A stretch of 36,864 bases of DNA from contig JAHHHH010000076.1 of the NCBI GenBank assembly GCA_019359415.1, positions 1-36,864 on the forward strand. The letters run 5' to 3'. Shown piece after piece: positions 30,090-36,864 of this stretch. The notes under the pieces were generated by a model. It was not told the origin of the DNA, did not search any database, and saw only the letters and a program-made list of their open reading frames with translations. Made by a program: the position numbers and the translations under genes. The first letter of the stretch is position 1. Each line of letters opens with the position of its first letter. The stretch comes from Iphinoe sp. HA4291-MV1 (GTDB lineage: Bacteria; Cyanobacteriota; Cyanobacteriia; Cyanobacteriales; Nostocaceae).

Positions 30090-30458
30090 ATGGACTGCAT
30101 TCACTTAACGGGAATTCGCTGCTATGGCTACACAGGGTATCTGCAAGAAGAACAGGTGTTAGGACAATGGTTTGAGGTAGATCTGAGGTTATGGTTGGAT
30201 ATTTCAAAAGCTGCTAAAACTGACGCGATAGAAGATACTATCGATTACCGCAGTGTTATCAGTTTGGTGCAAGACCTGGTGAAGACATCAAAGTTTTCTC
30301 TGGTAGAACGATTAGCAACCACCATTGCAGACTCTATTTTGGCATCAAGCGATCGCGTGGTACAAGTTCAAGTTGTTCTGAGTAAACCTGCTGCACCCAT
30401 TCCAGACTTTGGCGGCAAAATCAGTATTGAATTAACTAGAACAAAATGTAATACCTGA
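30090..30458 (+). CDS. folB: Dihydroneopterin aldolase FolB
   Basis: A 122-aa folate enzyme that cleaves 7,8-dihydroneopterin to 6-hydroxymethyl-dihydropterin and glycolaldehyde. Family blocks are GYTGYLQEEQVLGQWFEVDL, the DTIDYRSVISLV segment that binds the pterin, and SLVERLATTIADSIL with the conserved Glu. The length is normal and the protein is cytosolic and oligomeric in known cases. No other fol gene is adjacent. It lies 47 bp before the ABC gene on the same strand, so the two may share a transcript. Confidence 0.93.
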   Translation: MDCIHLTGIRCYGYTGYLQEEQVLGQWFEVDLRLWLDISKAAKTDAIEDTIDYRSVISLVQDLVKTSKFSLVERLATTIADSILASSDRVVQVQVVLSKPAAPIPDFGGKISIELTRTKCNT

Positions 30459-30505
30459 ATCCAGCAACATCTAAAATAGTATTAAAAAGTTGCGTCATTG
30501 CTTGA

Positions 30506-32257
30506 ATGGCTAAATCTCGACGGCTGGCTAAACTCCTTGCATACCTGCGTCCCCATTGGCGAGAGGCAACATTCGGCATTATCGCCTTGTTGATTGTGAA
30601 TGGTTTGGGTGTATCAATCCCTCTATTGATTCGCTCTGCTGTTGACAGACTCTCAGTAGAATTCAGCTTCAATCAAGTCAGAAATCTTGTCATACAAATT
30701 ATATTATTTAGCTCAGCCATGTGGCTCATCCGGATGGCTTCCCGGGTTTGGCTGTTTGGCGTGGGGCGTCAGGTGGAATTTGACCTGAAACAAAGAATTT
30801 TTGAACACTTACTCAAACTGGAACCGTCATATTTTGCGACCAATACTGCAGGAGATTTGATTAGTCGGGCGACAAGCGATGTGGATAATATCCGGCGGCT
30901 ATTGGGTTTTGCAGTCCTGAGTTTGGCAAATACTTTATTTGCCTACGTTCTCACCTTACCAGTGATGCTGATGCTCAGTGTGGATCTGACATTAGCCTCG
31001 CTAGCAGTCTATCCTTTCATGTTTTTGTTGGTACATTTGTTTAGTGAGCGTTTACGCACAGAACAGTTCGCTGTACAGGAAAGACTCTCTGATATTAGCG
31101 AACTGATTCAAGAGGATGTCAGCGGTATTGCTCTCATAAAAATTTACTCTCAAGAAGAAAACGAGCGTCATGCTTTTGCCAGTAAAAATCAACAGCTATT
31201 GCAGGCTAATCTAAAACTAGCAAAAAGTCGAAACACACTGTTCCCATTGATTGGTGGACTAGCTACGGTGAGTTCTTTTATCATCATTTGGTTAGGAGCT
31301 ACGCGGATTGCCAATGGAAGCCTTGCTATTGGTGACTTTGTTGCACTACTCCTCTACGTAGAACGTCTCGTCTTCCCCACAGCTCTATTGGGATTCACCA
31401 TCACCGCTTACCAACGGGGCGAAGTGAGTATTGACCGCATTGAGGCAATTCTGACTGTCACACCCACAATTAAAGACAAACGAGATGCTATTCACTTACC
31501 ACCAGAGCAAGTGAAAGGAGAACTCACAGCAAGAAACCTCAGTTACACCTACCCAGGTTCCACTACTCCCGCACTCCAAGACGTCAATTTTACCATAGCA
31601 CCTGGGGAAACTGTGGCAATTGTGGGCGCTATTGGTTCAGGGAAATCAACTTTGGCAAATGCTGTGCCAAGATTGTTGGATATTGAGGCGAGACAGTTGT
31701 TTTTGGATGGGGTGGACATTACCAAAATTGCCTTGGCTGATTTAAGGAGTGCGATCGCCTATGTCCCTCAAGATAGCTTTCTCTTCAGTACAACAATTAA
31801 AAATAACATCCGCTACGGCGATCCCATCAGCGAACAACAAGAGGTAGAATACGCTGCCAAGATGGCGCAAGTTCACCCAGAAATCATCAATTTTCCTCAA
31901 CAATATGAAACCATAGTTGGCGAACGCGGCATTACTCTTTCTGGTGGTCAACGACAACGTACTGCATTGGCTAGGGCAATGCTAGTCAATGCCCAAGTAT
32001 TAATTTTGGATGATACCCTTTCCAGTGTAGATAATCAAACAGCGACAGCCATCTTGAAAAATCTCTCTGGTGGTACACGACGAAAAACAGTCGTTTTCAT
32101 CACTCATCAACTCTCTGCGGCTGCTACTGCTGACCGAATCTTTGTCATGGACAAGGGCAAAATCGTTCAGATAGGTACGCAGATAGAGCTTTTGCAGCAA
32201 AGCGGGCTATATAGAACTTTATGGAGCCAGCATCAGGTTGAGGAATTATTGCATTAG
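30506..32257 (+). CDS. MdlB-type ABC transporter (fused permease-ATPase)
   Basis: A 583-aa half-transporter with six membrane spans (about 20-310) and a C-terminal ATPase (about 335-575). Walker A is GAIGSGKST and the signature is LSGGQRQRTALARA. The Walker B region reads LILDDTLSSVD: the catalytic Glu is Asp, as in the non-canonical site of heterodimeric exporters such as the TM287, YheI and MdlB types. No partner subunit is in the window. The substrate is unknown; lipid, peptide or drug export are the family options. It is not the heterocyst exporter HepA on present evidence. It follows folB by 47 bp. Confidence 0.9.
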   Translation: MAKSRRLAKLLAYLRPHWREATFGIIALLIVNGLGVSIPLLIRSAVDRLSVEFSFNQVRNLVIQIILFSSAMWLIRMASRVWLFGVGRQVEFDLKQRIFEHLLKLEPSYFATNTAGDLISRATSDVDNIRRLLGFAVLSLANTLFAYVLTLPVMLMLSVDLTLASLAVYPFMFLLVHLFSERLRTEQFAVQERLSDISELIQEDVSGIALIKIYSQEENERHAFASKNQQLLQANLKLAKSRNTLFPLIGGLATVSSFIIIWLGATRIANGSLAIGDFVALLLYVERLVFPTALLGFTITAYQRGEVSIDRIEAILTVTPTIKDKRDAIHLPPEQVKGELTARNLSYTYPGSTTPALQDVNFTIAPGETVAIVGAIGSGKSTLANAVPRLLDIEARQLFLDGVDITKIALADLRSAIAYVPQDSFLFSTTIKNNIRYGDPISEQQEVEYAAKMAQVHPEIINFPQQYETIVGERGITLSGGQRQRTALARAMLVNAQVLILDDTLSSVDNQTATAILKNLSGGTRRKTVVFITHQLSAAATADRIFVMDKGKIVQIGTQIELLQQSGLYRTLWSQHQVEELLH

Positions 32258-32388
32258 TTTTTTGCAATTCTTATAAAGATTTTGATATCCTACCAAAGGT
32301 CAGCGTTTTCAGCATAAGATATGCTGCGCCGACTTGAGCTTCTCTATGATTTTTATACTGATTTTTAAACTCTCTAGGTGGCTAATTA

Positions 32389-32623
32389 GGGCTTGCTGAA
32401 TAAGTCTCTAAAGCAAATCTAGAAGCCACACAGCTTGCAAAATGGTTGTTTCGTTGCTCAGTTTCCAAATTTACCCAGCGATTGCCTCCGACAGTGTCCC
32501 TTGGGCAATCGCCCACGAAAGTGCAAGGGTTTTGAGACTCTAGATGTTATAACCTTACTTGCTTGGTGGAAAAAGGCTTGAACCCCTTATCTGGACTTCC
32601 TTACACTTTTATTCAGCAAGCCC
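32389..32623. mobile_element. 235-bp MITE with 15-bp terminal inverted repeats
   Basis: The ends GGGCTTGCTGAATAA (32389-32403) and TTATTCAGCAAGCCC (32609-32623) are exact complements. TAATTA flanks both ends (32383-32388 and 32624-32629). It is self-complementary, so it may be a 6-bp target duplication or an extension of the terminal repeats to 21 bp. No transposase frame is inside. The interior holds a 9-bp inverted repeat, GCGATTGCC/GGCAATCGC (around 32477-32518). It sits in the 401-bp gap between the convergent ABC and sugar-transferase genes, which otherwise holds nothing recognisable. The IS family is not determinable. Confidence 0.8.
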
Positions 32624-32658
32624 TAATTAACATTATGACTAGTGGTTGGCTATCTTCC

Positions 32659-33336
32659 TTAGAAAGCTCCCACTCGACCAATAATGATAAAAAATGTCTT
32701 CACAATCAGTAATAGGTCGTACAGTGGATACCATTTGTTCTGATACTGCAAATCTAAGTCAACAACTTGCTCAAAATCTTTCACATGAGAACGACCGTTC
32801 ACTTGCCACTCACCTGTCAAACCTGGCTTAACGTTTAAGCGTTGCCAGTGACGCTGATTATAGTTAGACACCTCATCTTTTGTTGGTGGACGTGTCCCCA
32901 CTAAACTCATTTCGCCCATCAGAACATTCCAAAACTGTGGGAGTTCATCTAAGCTTGTACTTCTTAAGAAGCGACCTATCCTTGTCACTCGGAAGTCATT
33001 TTTATTTTTAAAGATTAATCCATTAGCTTCGTTCTGCACTAAAGATTTTAACTTTTCCGCATCAGAAACCATAGAGCGGAATTTCTGGATACGGAATGGA
33101 CGTCCATAGAGTCCGTAACGTTCTTGCGTGAAGAAAATTGGACCTGGACTGTCCATTTTAATTGCTACTGCTACTGGCACAAACAAAATTGATAAAATTA
33201 GTAGTCCTACTAGACTCCCTGCAATGTCTAAAAATCGTTTAAGCCTGGAATTCACTGACGGGTGAGCAGTCAGCTGTAATTCCCAAGTATCAGTAGTTGC
33301 ACCTTCAACAACCGTTGTACAGGATATCTGGTACAT
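32659..33336 (-). CDS. Undecaprenyl-phosphate sugar transferase (bacterial sugar transferase family)
   Basis: A 225-aa membrane-bound enzyme that transfers a sugar-1-phosphate from a nucleotide sugar to the lipid carrier, the first step of exopolysaccharide repeat-unit assembly. After a ~30-residue head and RLKRFLDIAGS comes one hydrophobic hairpin (about 38-65). The catalytic core follows: KMDSPGPIFFTQERYG, FRSMVSDAE, TSLDELPQFWNVLMGEMSLV, GTRPP and KPGLTGEWQVNGRS. The short form lacks the N-terminal multi-span domain of WbaP/WcaJ, as in HepC-like and PglC-like proteins. A role in heterocyst envelope polysaccharide (HepC) is possible but not shown. No other polysaccharide gene is adjacent. 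Confidence 0.9.
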   Translation of the reverse strand: MYQISCTTVVEGATTDTWELQLTAHPSVNSRLKRFLDIAGSLVGLLILSILFVPVAVAIKMDSPGPIFFTQERYGLYGRPFRIQKFRSMVSDAEKLKSLVQNEANGLIFKNKNDFRVTRIGRFLRSTSLDELPQFWNVLMGEMSLVGTRPPTKDEVSNYNQRHWQRLNVKPGLTGEWQVNGRSHVKDFEQVVDLDLQYQNKWYPLYDLLLIVKTFFIIIGRVGAF

Positions 33337-33557
33337 CGTTAAGCTAATTAATTATTTTATAGAAAAACGTATGATTACGTAGCAATAATCTGACTATAGA
33401 CCTAGCTATCCACCAGGAAACCAAGCTCAACCGTAGATTTACTGAATCTTCATCAACATTCCTGGGATCATGATTTTTGATAAATTTCAGTTAAAGCAGA
33501 ATAAATATTTCTTATGCGAGATGAAAAGTTATTTACAGATGAAAAATTATTACAAAT

Positions 33558-33586
33558 TTGATGTTTTCAGATAATTATGTTATAAT
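33558..33586 (+). promoter_or_regulatory. Near-consensus sigma70 promoter
   Basis: TTGATG (33558-33563), a 17-bp spacer, then a perfect TATAAT (33581-33586). This is the best promoter match I noticed in the window. The nearest plus-strand gene starts 550 bp downstream, after a terminator-like hairpin, so the transcript may be non-coding. Confidence 0.55.
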
Positions 33587-33922
33587 ACACAATCAACCAA
33601 GTGCATTCGTTGAAAAGTTCAACTCATATCAGAAAGTATGTAAAGCTAAGGTAAAACATATCGTCCTAAAGATTTGGTTTTATCAATAAGCAATTGGATG
33701 ATGCCTCTTGCAAGATGCACCATAGCAGTGAGAGTTATAACAAAAGTCAAGTTACCACTAGAAGGCAATAATAGCTTTATCTTTTAATGAAAGTACAAAG
33801 AGACATGGACGCCTTGTTGAAGGGAAGAATATAAAGGGAAGAATATTTTAAAGAGGCAGCGTTTTATGTCATGACTTTAAGCTTCTCTGAAATGTCCTGT
33901 GATGACCAGAGACCAAGCTCTT

Positions 33923-33963
33923 AAAAAAGCCCCTCGTTGACGCGTGGTAGGACCGGCTTTTTT
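33923..33963. terminator. Terminator-like hairpin AAAAAAGCC / GGCTTTTTT
   Basis: A 9-bp perfect stem (33923-33931 with 33955-33963) encloses 23 nt and ends in a T-run on either strand, as in a bidirectional intrinsic terminator. No annotated gene ends here, which points to an unannotated transcript upstream. A second 6-bp stem, TCTCTG/CAGAGA, sits just before it. Confidence 0.6.
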
Positions 33964-34092
33964 CTTGCTCAATTCGTGACATTAAAACATTCTGAACAAG
34001 ACGTCTACACTAGTGTCTTGAAGAAAATTGCACATAGTATCTAGAAGGCAATTACTATTTCGAATTGCCTATATTCACTTGCTCAAAAATAA

Positions 34093-34108
34093 ACAGCAAA
34101 TTTGCTGT
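34093..34108. promoter_or_regulatory. Perfect 16-bp palindrome ACAGCAAATTTGCTGT
   Basis: The sequence is fully self-complementary without a loop, the form of a binding site for a dimeric repressor rather than an RNA hairpin. It ends 29 bp before the ATG of the coiled-coil gene, near where the core promoter should lie. No known cyanobacterial consensus (LexA, NtcA, Fur) matches. Confidence 0.45.
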
Positions 34109-34137
34109 CGTATTATCTTAAATTAGGGTGGTAAAAA

Positions 34138-34437
34138 ATGGTTTTAGCAGGAGTTGAAGTTAAAGTTAGTCGATTAGAAGCGATTGTTGAACAAATTGGG
34201 GAAGCAGTACTTGCTACCACGGAGACGATTGAACGGCTTGCTGACAGAATAGATACTCTCAGTGCTCAAGTTGGAGAACAAGGAAAGCAATTACAGCAAC
34301 AAGGATATCAGATTCTGGCATTATGTGATGCCGTGCAGACCCTTGCTGAAACCCAGGATGATTCTCTACAAAAACTTACTCAACTCACACAAACCTTAGA
34401 CAGCTTGATGACATTGAGTGGAGAATCATTTGAATAA
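34138..34437 (+). CDS. Small coiled-coil protein, unknown function
   Basis: A 99-aa protein that is almost entirely helical. Heptad-type spacing of hydrophobic residues runs from VSRLEAIVEQIGEAVL through IERLADRIDTLSAQV and QLQQQGYQILALCDAV to LQKLTQLTQTLDSLM. There is no membrane span, no motif and one cysteine. An AGGGTGG sequence 6 nt before the ATG is a fair ribosome-binding site. Its length and style suggest an oligomerising adaptor or a component of a larger complex, but nothing nearby identifies the partner. It is preceded by a 16-bp palindrome and followed by a 14-bp inverted repeat. Confidence 0.7.
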   Translation: MVLAGVEVKVSRLEAIVEQIGEAVLATTETIERLADRIDTLSAQVGEQGKQLQQQGYQILALCDAVQTLAETQDDSLQKLTQLTQTLDSLMTLSGESFE

Positions 34438-34459
34438 AAGGAGTCAGAATCCACCAATC

Positions 34460-34534
34460 CACCGAGTCAGGAGAACTCCACGTTTCACCACAAGGGGACG
34501 TCGCAAAGGAGCCATTCTGGCTCCTGACTCGGTG
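34460..34534 (+). terminator. 14-bp inverted repeat after the coiled-coil gene
   Basis: CACCGAGTCAGGAG (34460-34473) pairs exactly with CTCCTGACTCGGTG (34521-34534), followed by AATTCTTTTT. A second hairpin, GGAGCCA/TGGCTCC (34508-34524), competes for part of the right arm. It could be a terminator or a small palindromic repeat; GAGTCAGGAG units are common cyanobacterial repeats. The surE stop is 14 bp beyond. Confidence 0.5.
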
Positions 34535-34547
34535 AATTCTTTTTCAA

Positions 34548-35228
34548 TCAAACCCTCAGTTTGGTCACAGCTATTTTCCCAGAAAAACACACATCAACAT
34601 CACTGTCAGGAGTGCGATCGCGCTTGGCATATTCACCCTCATAATAAAAATCATTGCCCTCAATACGATAGTTGATGGGCAACGGTTTGGTACAGGGTTG
34701 ACAAAACACAACTTCTGGATCTGGTTCTCCTGGAACCAGATGAGGCAAATTCACGTTCCAAAAAGTTCCCGGTTCTAGGGGACGATTAAGTAAGTCATCT
34801 AAAACAGAACTCGTCCAACGTGCTACGACATCCCAATCAACATTCAGCTTCTTTTTACGATAGTGGGAAACTGCAATACCAGGAATGCCGTGCATCGCTG
34901 CTTCCCTCACAGCAGCGACAGTCCCAGAAATGTAAGTATCCACACCCATATTCCCCCCAGCATTGATCCCAGACAATACATATTGGACATTTTTGCAAAT
35001 ATGCGTTATACCAATTCTGACGCAATCAGCGGGAGTGCCTCCAATAGCATACTCGTTTTCAGAGCGACGATGGACATGAATTGGTTGAGTCGTGGTGACT
35101 TGATGTCCACAACCTGAGAGATGATCTTTGGGAGCAGCAATAATGATTTCTTTACCATTTACAGCTTTGCGGAGTGCTTGAATACCGGGAGCGTCTATCC
35201 CGTCATCGTTAGTGAGAATTAAGGTCAT
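34548..35228 (-). CDS. surE: 5'/3'-nucleotidase SurE
   Basis: A 226-aa metal-dependent phosphatase that dephosphorylates nucleoside 5'- and 3'-monophosphates and is linked to stationary-phase survival in other bacteria. The active-site signature is at the very start: LTNDDGIDAPG (Asp8, Asp9). Further on are DHLSGCGHQVT with the conserved Ser and LSGINAGGNMGVDTYISGTV with the metal-binding Asn. Start and length are normal. It is convergent with the coiled-coil gene. The ~250-bp upstream gap contains TGACTAA repeats. Confidence 0.94.
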   Translation of the reverse strand: MTLILTNDDGIDAPGIQALRKAVNGKEIIIAAPKDHLSGCGHQVTTTQPIHVHRRSENEYAIGGTPADCVRIGITHICKNVQYVLSGINAGGNMGVDTYISGTVAAVREAAMHGIPGIAVSHYRKKKLNVDWDVVARWTSSVLDDLLNRPLEPGTFWNVNLPHLVPGEPDPEVVFCQPCTKPLPINYRIEGNDFYYEGEYAKRDRTPDSDVDVCFSGKIAVTKLRV

Positions 35229-35412
35229 AGATTGTTTTGTTAGGGTCTAAGCAAACAAGACCGATTTTCTGGCAAATTTGCTTTAGAAGCAATCGCTTAA
35301 CCGATAATGCTGTGCATTTTTGTTAAGAACAGATGAACTTCAATCTTTGAAAGACCATTTATGTCCAGTTTTTTGAAAAAGCGCAAGGTAAAGGATGCAG
35401 TGAATTAATTGA

Positions 35413-35473
35413 AGTCAAAAGTCAAAAGTATTTTACTAATGACTAATGACTAATGACCAATGACTAATGACTA
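35413..35473. repeat. Heptamer repeats AGTCAAA and TGACTAA
   Basis: Two AGTCAAA units (near 35413-35426) and five TGACTAA-type units (35440-35473, one TGACCAA, the last cut short) lie in the 248-bp gap between surE and the GH31 gene. They are typical short tandem heptamers of Nostoc-like genomes. Confidence 0.85.
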
Positions 35474-35476
35474 TTT

Positions 35477-36745
35477 TCAAAACTTCAAAGTACGTGCTTT
35501 TCCATCATCTTGAAACTGCTGTTCACCAACACCAACGAGTTCAACAATCACTTCACGAGGCGATGGTGTCCATTCTCCCTCTCGCGCTCCAATTTCCACA
35601 ATTGTTTGTTCTCCCCTAAGTGAGACACGGTAATTTATAGTTGCAAAAGCACCCTTTTGGTACTCAAATGTTTGTCCATCGTCTTCGTAAAGTGTAAATT
35701 CACCAGTACCAGGGAAAATACGTAGCCTTAGCTGCTCAAGTGGATGTTCATCAACATATTGCATAACAGGTTGCATGGGGATAATTGCACCAGCAGGTAC
35801 ATAAAGAGGCATTTTTTCTAATGGAGCATGGGCGAGGATATGAATGGGACCAGAGTAAGATTCACCTGTCCACCAGTCATACCAAGTACCTGCGCTTAGG
35901 TAAACGGCGCGATGCTCAATTCCAGGACGATAAATTGGTGCAGCCATGAGGGAAGGACCAAGCAACACCTGGTCGTAAAGCGTGTAGGTTTTGCGATCGC
36001 TGGGGAAATGGTAAAGTAATGGTCTTAAAATGGGTGCTCCTGTGGTCGCTGCTTCCCAGAAAAGAGTGTAAATGTATGGTAATAACTGATAACGTAGGTT
36101 GATGTATTCTCGACATATGTTTTCTGTACGCTCTCCAAAAACCCATGGTTCATGACGAGCTGTAGTCATTGCTGAGTGACCACGCATGAACGGGTAAAGC
36201 ATTCCTACCTGCATCCACCGAGCAAATAATTCAGCCGTGGCGTTACCAGCAAATCCGCCAATATCGCAACCCACAAAAGCTACACCAGAAAGTCCCATAT
36301 TGCATAGCATTGGTAGGGACATCTCCAGATGTTCCCACAACGACTGATTATCACCCATCCATACAGACGACCACCGCTGCACTCCTGCAAAACCAGAGCG
36401 AGTTAGCACAAAAGAACGCTCATTTGGGCGTAGTTGTTGCAAACCCTCCGCAGATGCTCTCGCCATTGACAAACCATACAAATTATGTACTTCCACATGA
36501 GTTGCCCTTTCGTTAAAAACTAAATTCCCCTTGTCTTCCTCTCCTCCCTGCGGTGCATCCAAAGGAAACCAAATTTTCTGACCACCATCTCCAAAGGGGC
36601 GATCGTCTATGGCTGGTTCATTCATATCATTCCAAATTCCTGCAACGCCAATGTCTGTCAGGCTTTTGTGTAAATCGCCCCACCACTGACGCACATCAGA
36701 ACGCAGAAAATCAGGAAAAACAGATTTTTCCGGCCATACTAGAAC
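35477..36745 (-). pseudogene. GH31 alpha-glucosidase, C-terminal part; 5' end missing
   Basis: The frame carries the GH31 nucleophile motif GIWNDMNEP, the acid/base region VWMGDNQSLWEHL, VGCDIGGFAGN, MRGHSA and the C-terminal beta domains to the natural end. Family homology extends upstream of the first possible start (GTG 36694) as VWPEKSVFPDFLRSD, and stops at a TAA (36748-36746) only a few bases beyond. A full enzyme has several hundred more residues, including an N-terminal domain and the first half of the barrel. The 84 bp left in the window beyond the junction encode none of it. The break coincides with a short inverted repeat (36745-36780), so insertion or rearrangement is likely. Strand and end are certain. 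Confidence 0.8.
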
Positions 36746-36780
36746 TTACGCATTGACAATCAAGACAAAAAGTGCGTAAG
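36745..36780. mobile_element. Possible MITE or IS end at the GH31 break
   Basis: CTTACGCA (36745-36752) and TGCGTAAG (36773-36780) are exact complements 20 bp apart, starting just where GH31 homology stops. It may be a 36-bp palindromic insert or the terminal part of a larger element continuing past the window. A HIP1 site follows at 36801. The far end and any target duplication are not visible. Confidence 0.4.
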
Positions 36781-36864
36781 GAGAATTCAGAAAAAAACTA
36801 GCGATCGCTATTTACCAGAGGCGTGAAAAACAGATAATTTACTTGTTTGTGTTTAGGGTTCGGA

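Larger units (their letters stand above)
33337..34137. other. 800-bp gene-free region with regulatory-looking elements
   Basis: There is no credible coding frame. On the plus strand it holds a near-consensus promoter (33558-33586), a terminator-like hairpin (33923-33963), an 8-bp inverted repeat AGGCAATT/AATTGCCT (34046-34053 with 34063-34070) and a 16-bp palindrome (34093-34108), all ahead of the coiled-coil gene at 34138. The promoter and terminator could bound a small RNA of ~370 nt. The minus-strand promoter of the sugar transferase should also be in its left part. Confidence 0.5.

Noticed and set aside
30506-33336. A hepA-hepC heterocyst polysaccharide pair
   Set aside because: The ABC protein looks MdlB-like, not HepA-like. 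The two genes are convergent and separated by a MITE, so no hep operon is claimed.
1-36864. tRNA, rRNA and CRISPR elements
   Set aside because: I looked for T-arm-like sequence, rRNA-like blocks and regularly spaced repeats with unique spacers; the only spaced repeats are short direct tandem units.

Overview
The window looks like chromosomal DNA of a filamentous, probably heterocyst-forming cyanobacterium (Nostocales type). The evidence is about twenty copies of the HIP1 octamer GCGATCGC, phylloquinone-type menD, a ThiD2-ThiE fusion, a DUF92 protein of the VTE6 type, DUF1565 and DUF1517 proteins, an xisH relic, and many short tandem repeats of the kind that litter Nostoc-like genomes. No species can be named from sequence alone. 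I saw no tRNA, rRNA, CRISPR array or intact transposase.

Layout. 1-1650: a speB-type ureohydrolase, followed on the same strand by a small membrane-protein frame that a 242-bp MITE has split. 1794-4050: nudC, an RluA-type pseudouridine synthase and a decayed xisH. 4171-9223: a surface or envelope block with two DUF1565 beta-helix proteins, one carrying SLH domains and one carrying an N-terminal membrane segment and a SPOR-like C-terminus. Between them lie a conserved hypothetical and a PD-(D/E)XK-like protein. 9378-10704: thiE-thiS, ended by a perfect 10-bp stem shared with a convergent GT4 glycosyltransferase. 11955-13039: a long AT-rich stretch without a convincing gene.

13040-18719: a DUF1517 protein, a 5'-truncated GAF gene, a zinc-ribbon/Ser-Thr kinase/FGE-like protein, a potC fragment, rsmE and a LEA-like 11-mer repeat protein. 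19151-20899: a lipase, a VOC protein and a low-molecular-weight phosphatase. 20921-24405: an export operon (parvulin PPIase plus an ABC exporter with a cNMP-like domain and a dead C39 domain). 24597-27827: a DUF92 protein and a subtilase with N-terminal PPC-like domains. 28109-32257: menD, folB and an MdlB-type ABC protein. 32389-32623: a second MITE. 32659-36864: a sugar transferase, a regulatory-looking 800-bp gap, a small coiled-coil gene, surE, and a GH31 alpha-glucosidase whose 5' part is missing at a repeat-like junction near the window end.

The genes do not form one large pathway. The recurring theme is genome erosion and repeat activity: two well-bounded MITEs, a paired-hairpin repeat seen twice with different stem sequences, simple repeats absorbed in frame by coding regions, and four damaged genes (xisH, the GAF gene, potC and GH31). 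The most interesting functional leads are the kinase-FGE protein, which is a possible but unproven diversity-generating retroelement target, the exporter with an inactive peptidase domain beside its PPIase, and the interrupted small-protein pair at the left edge.
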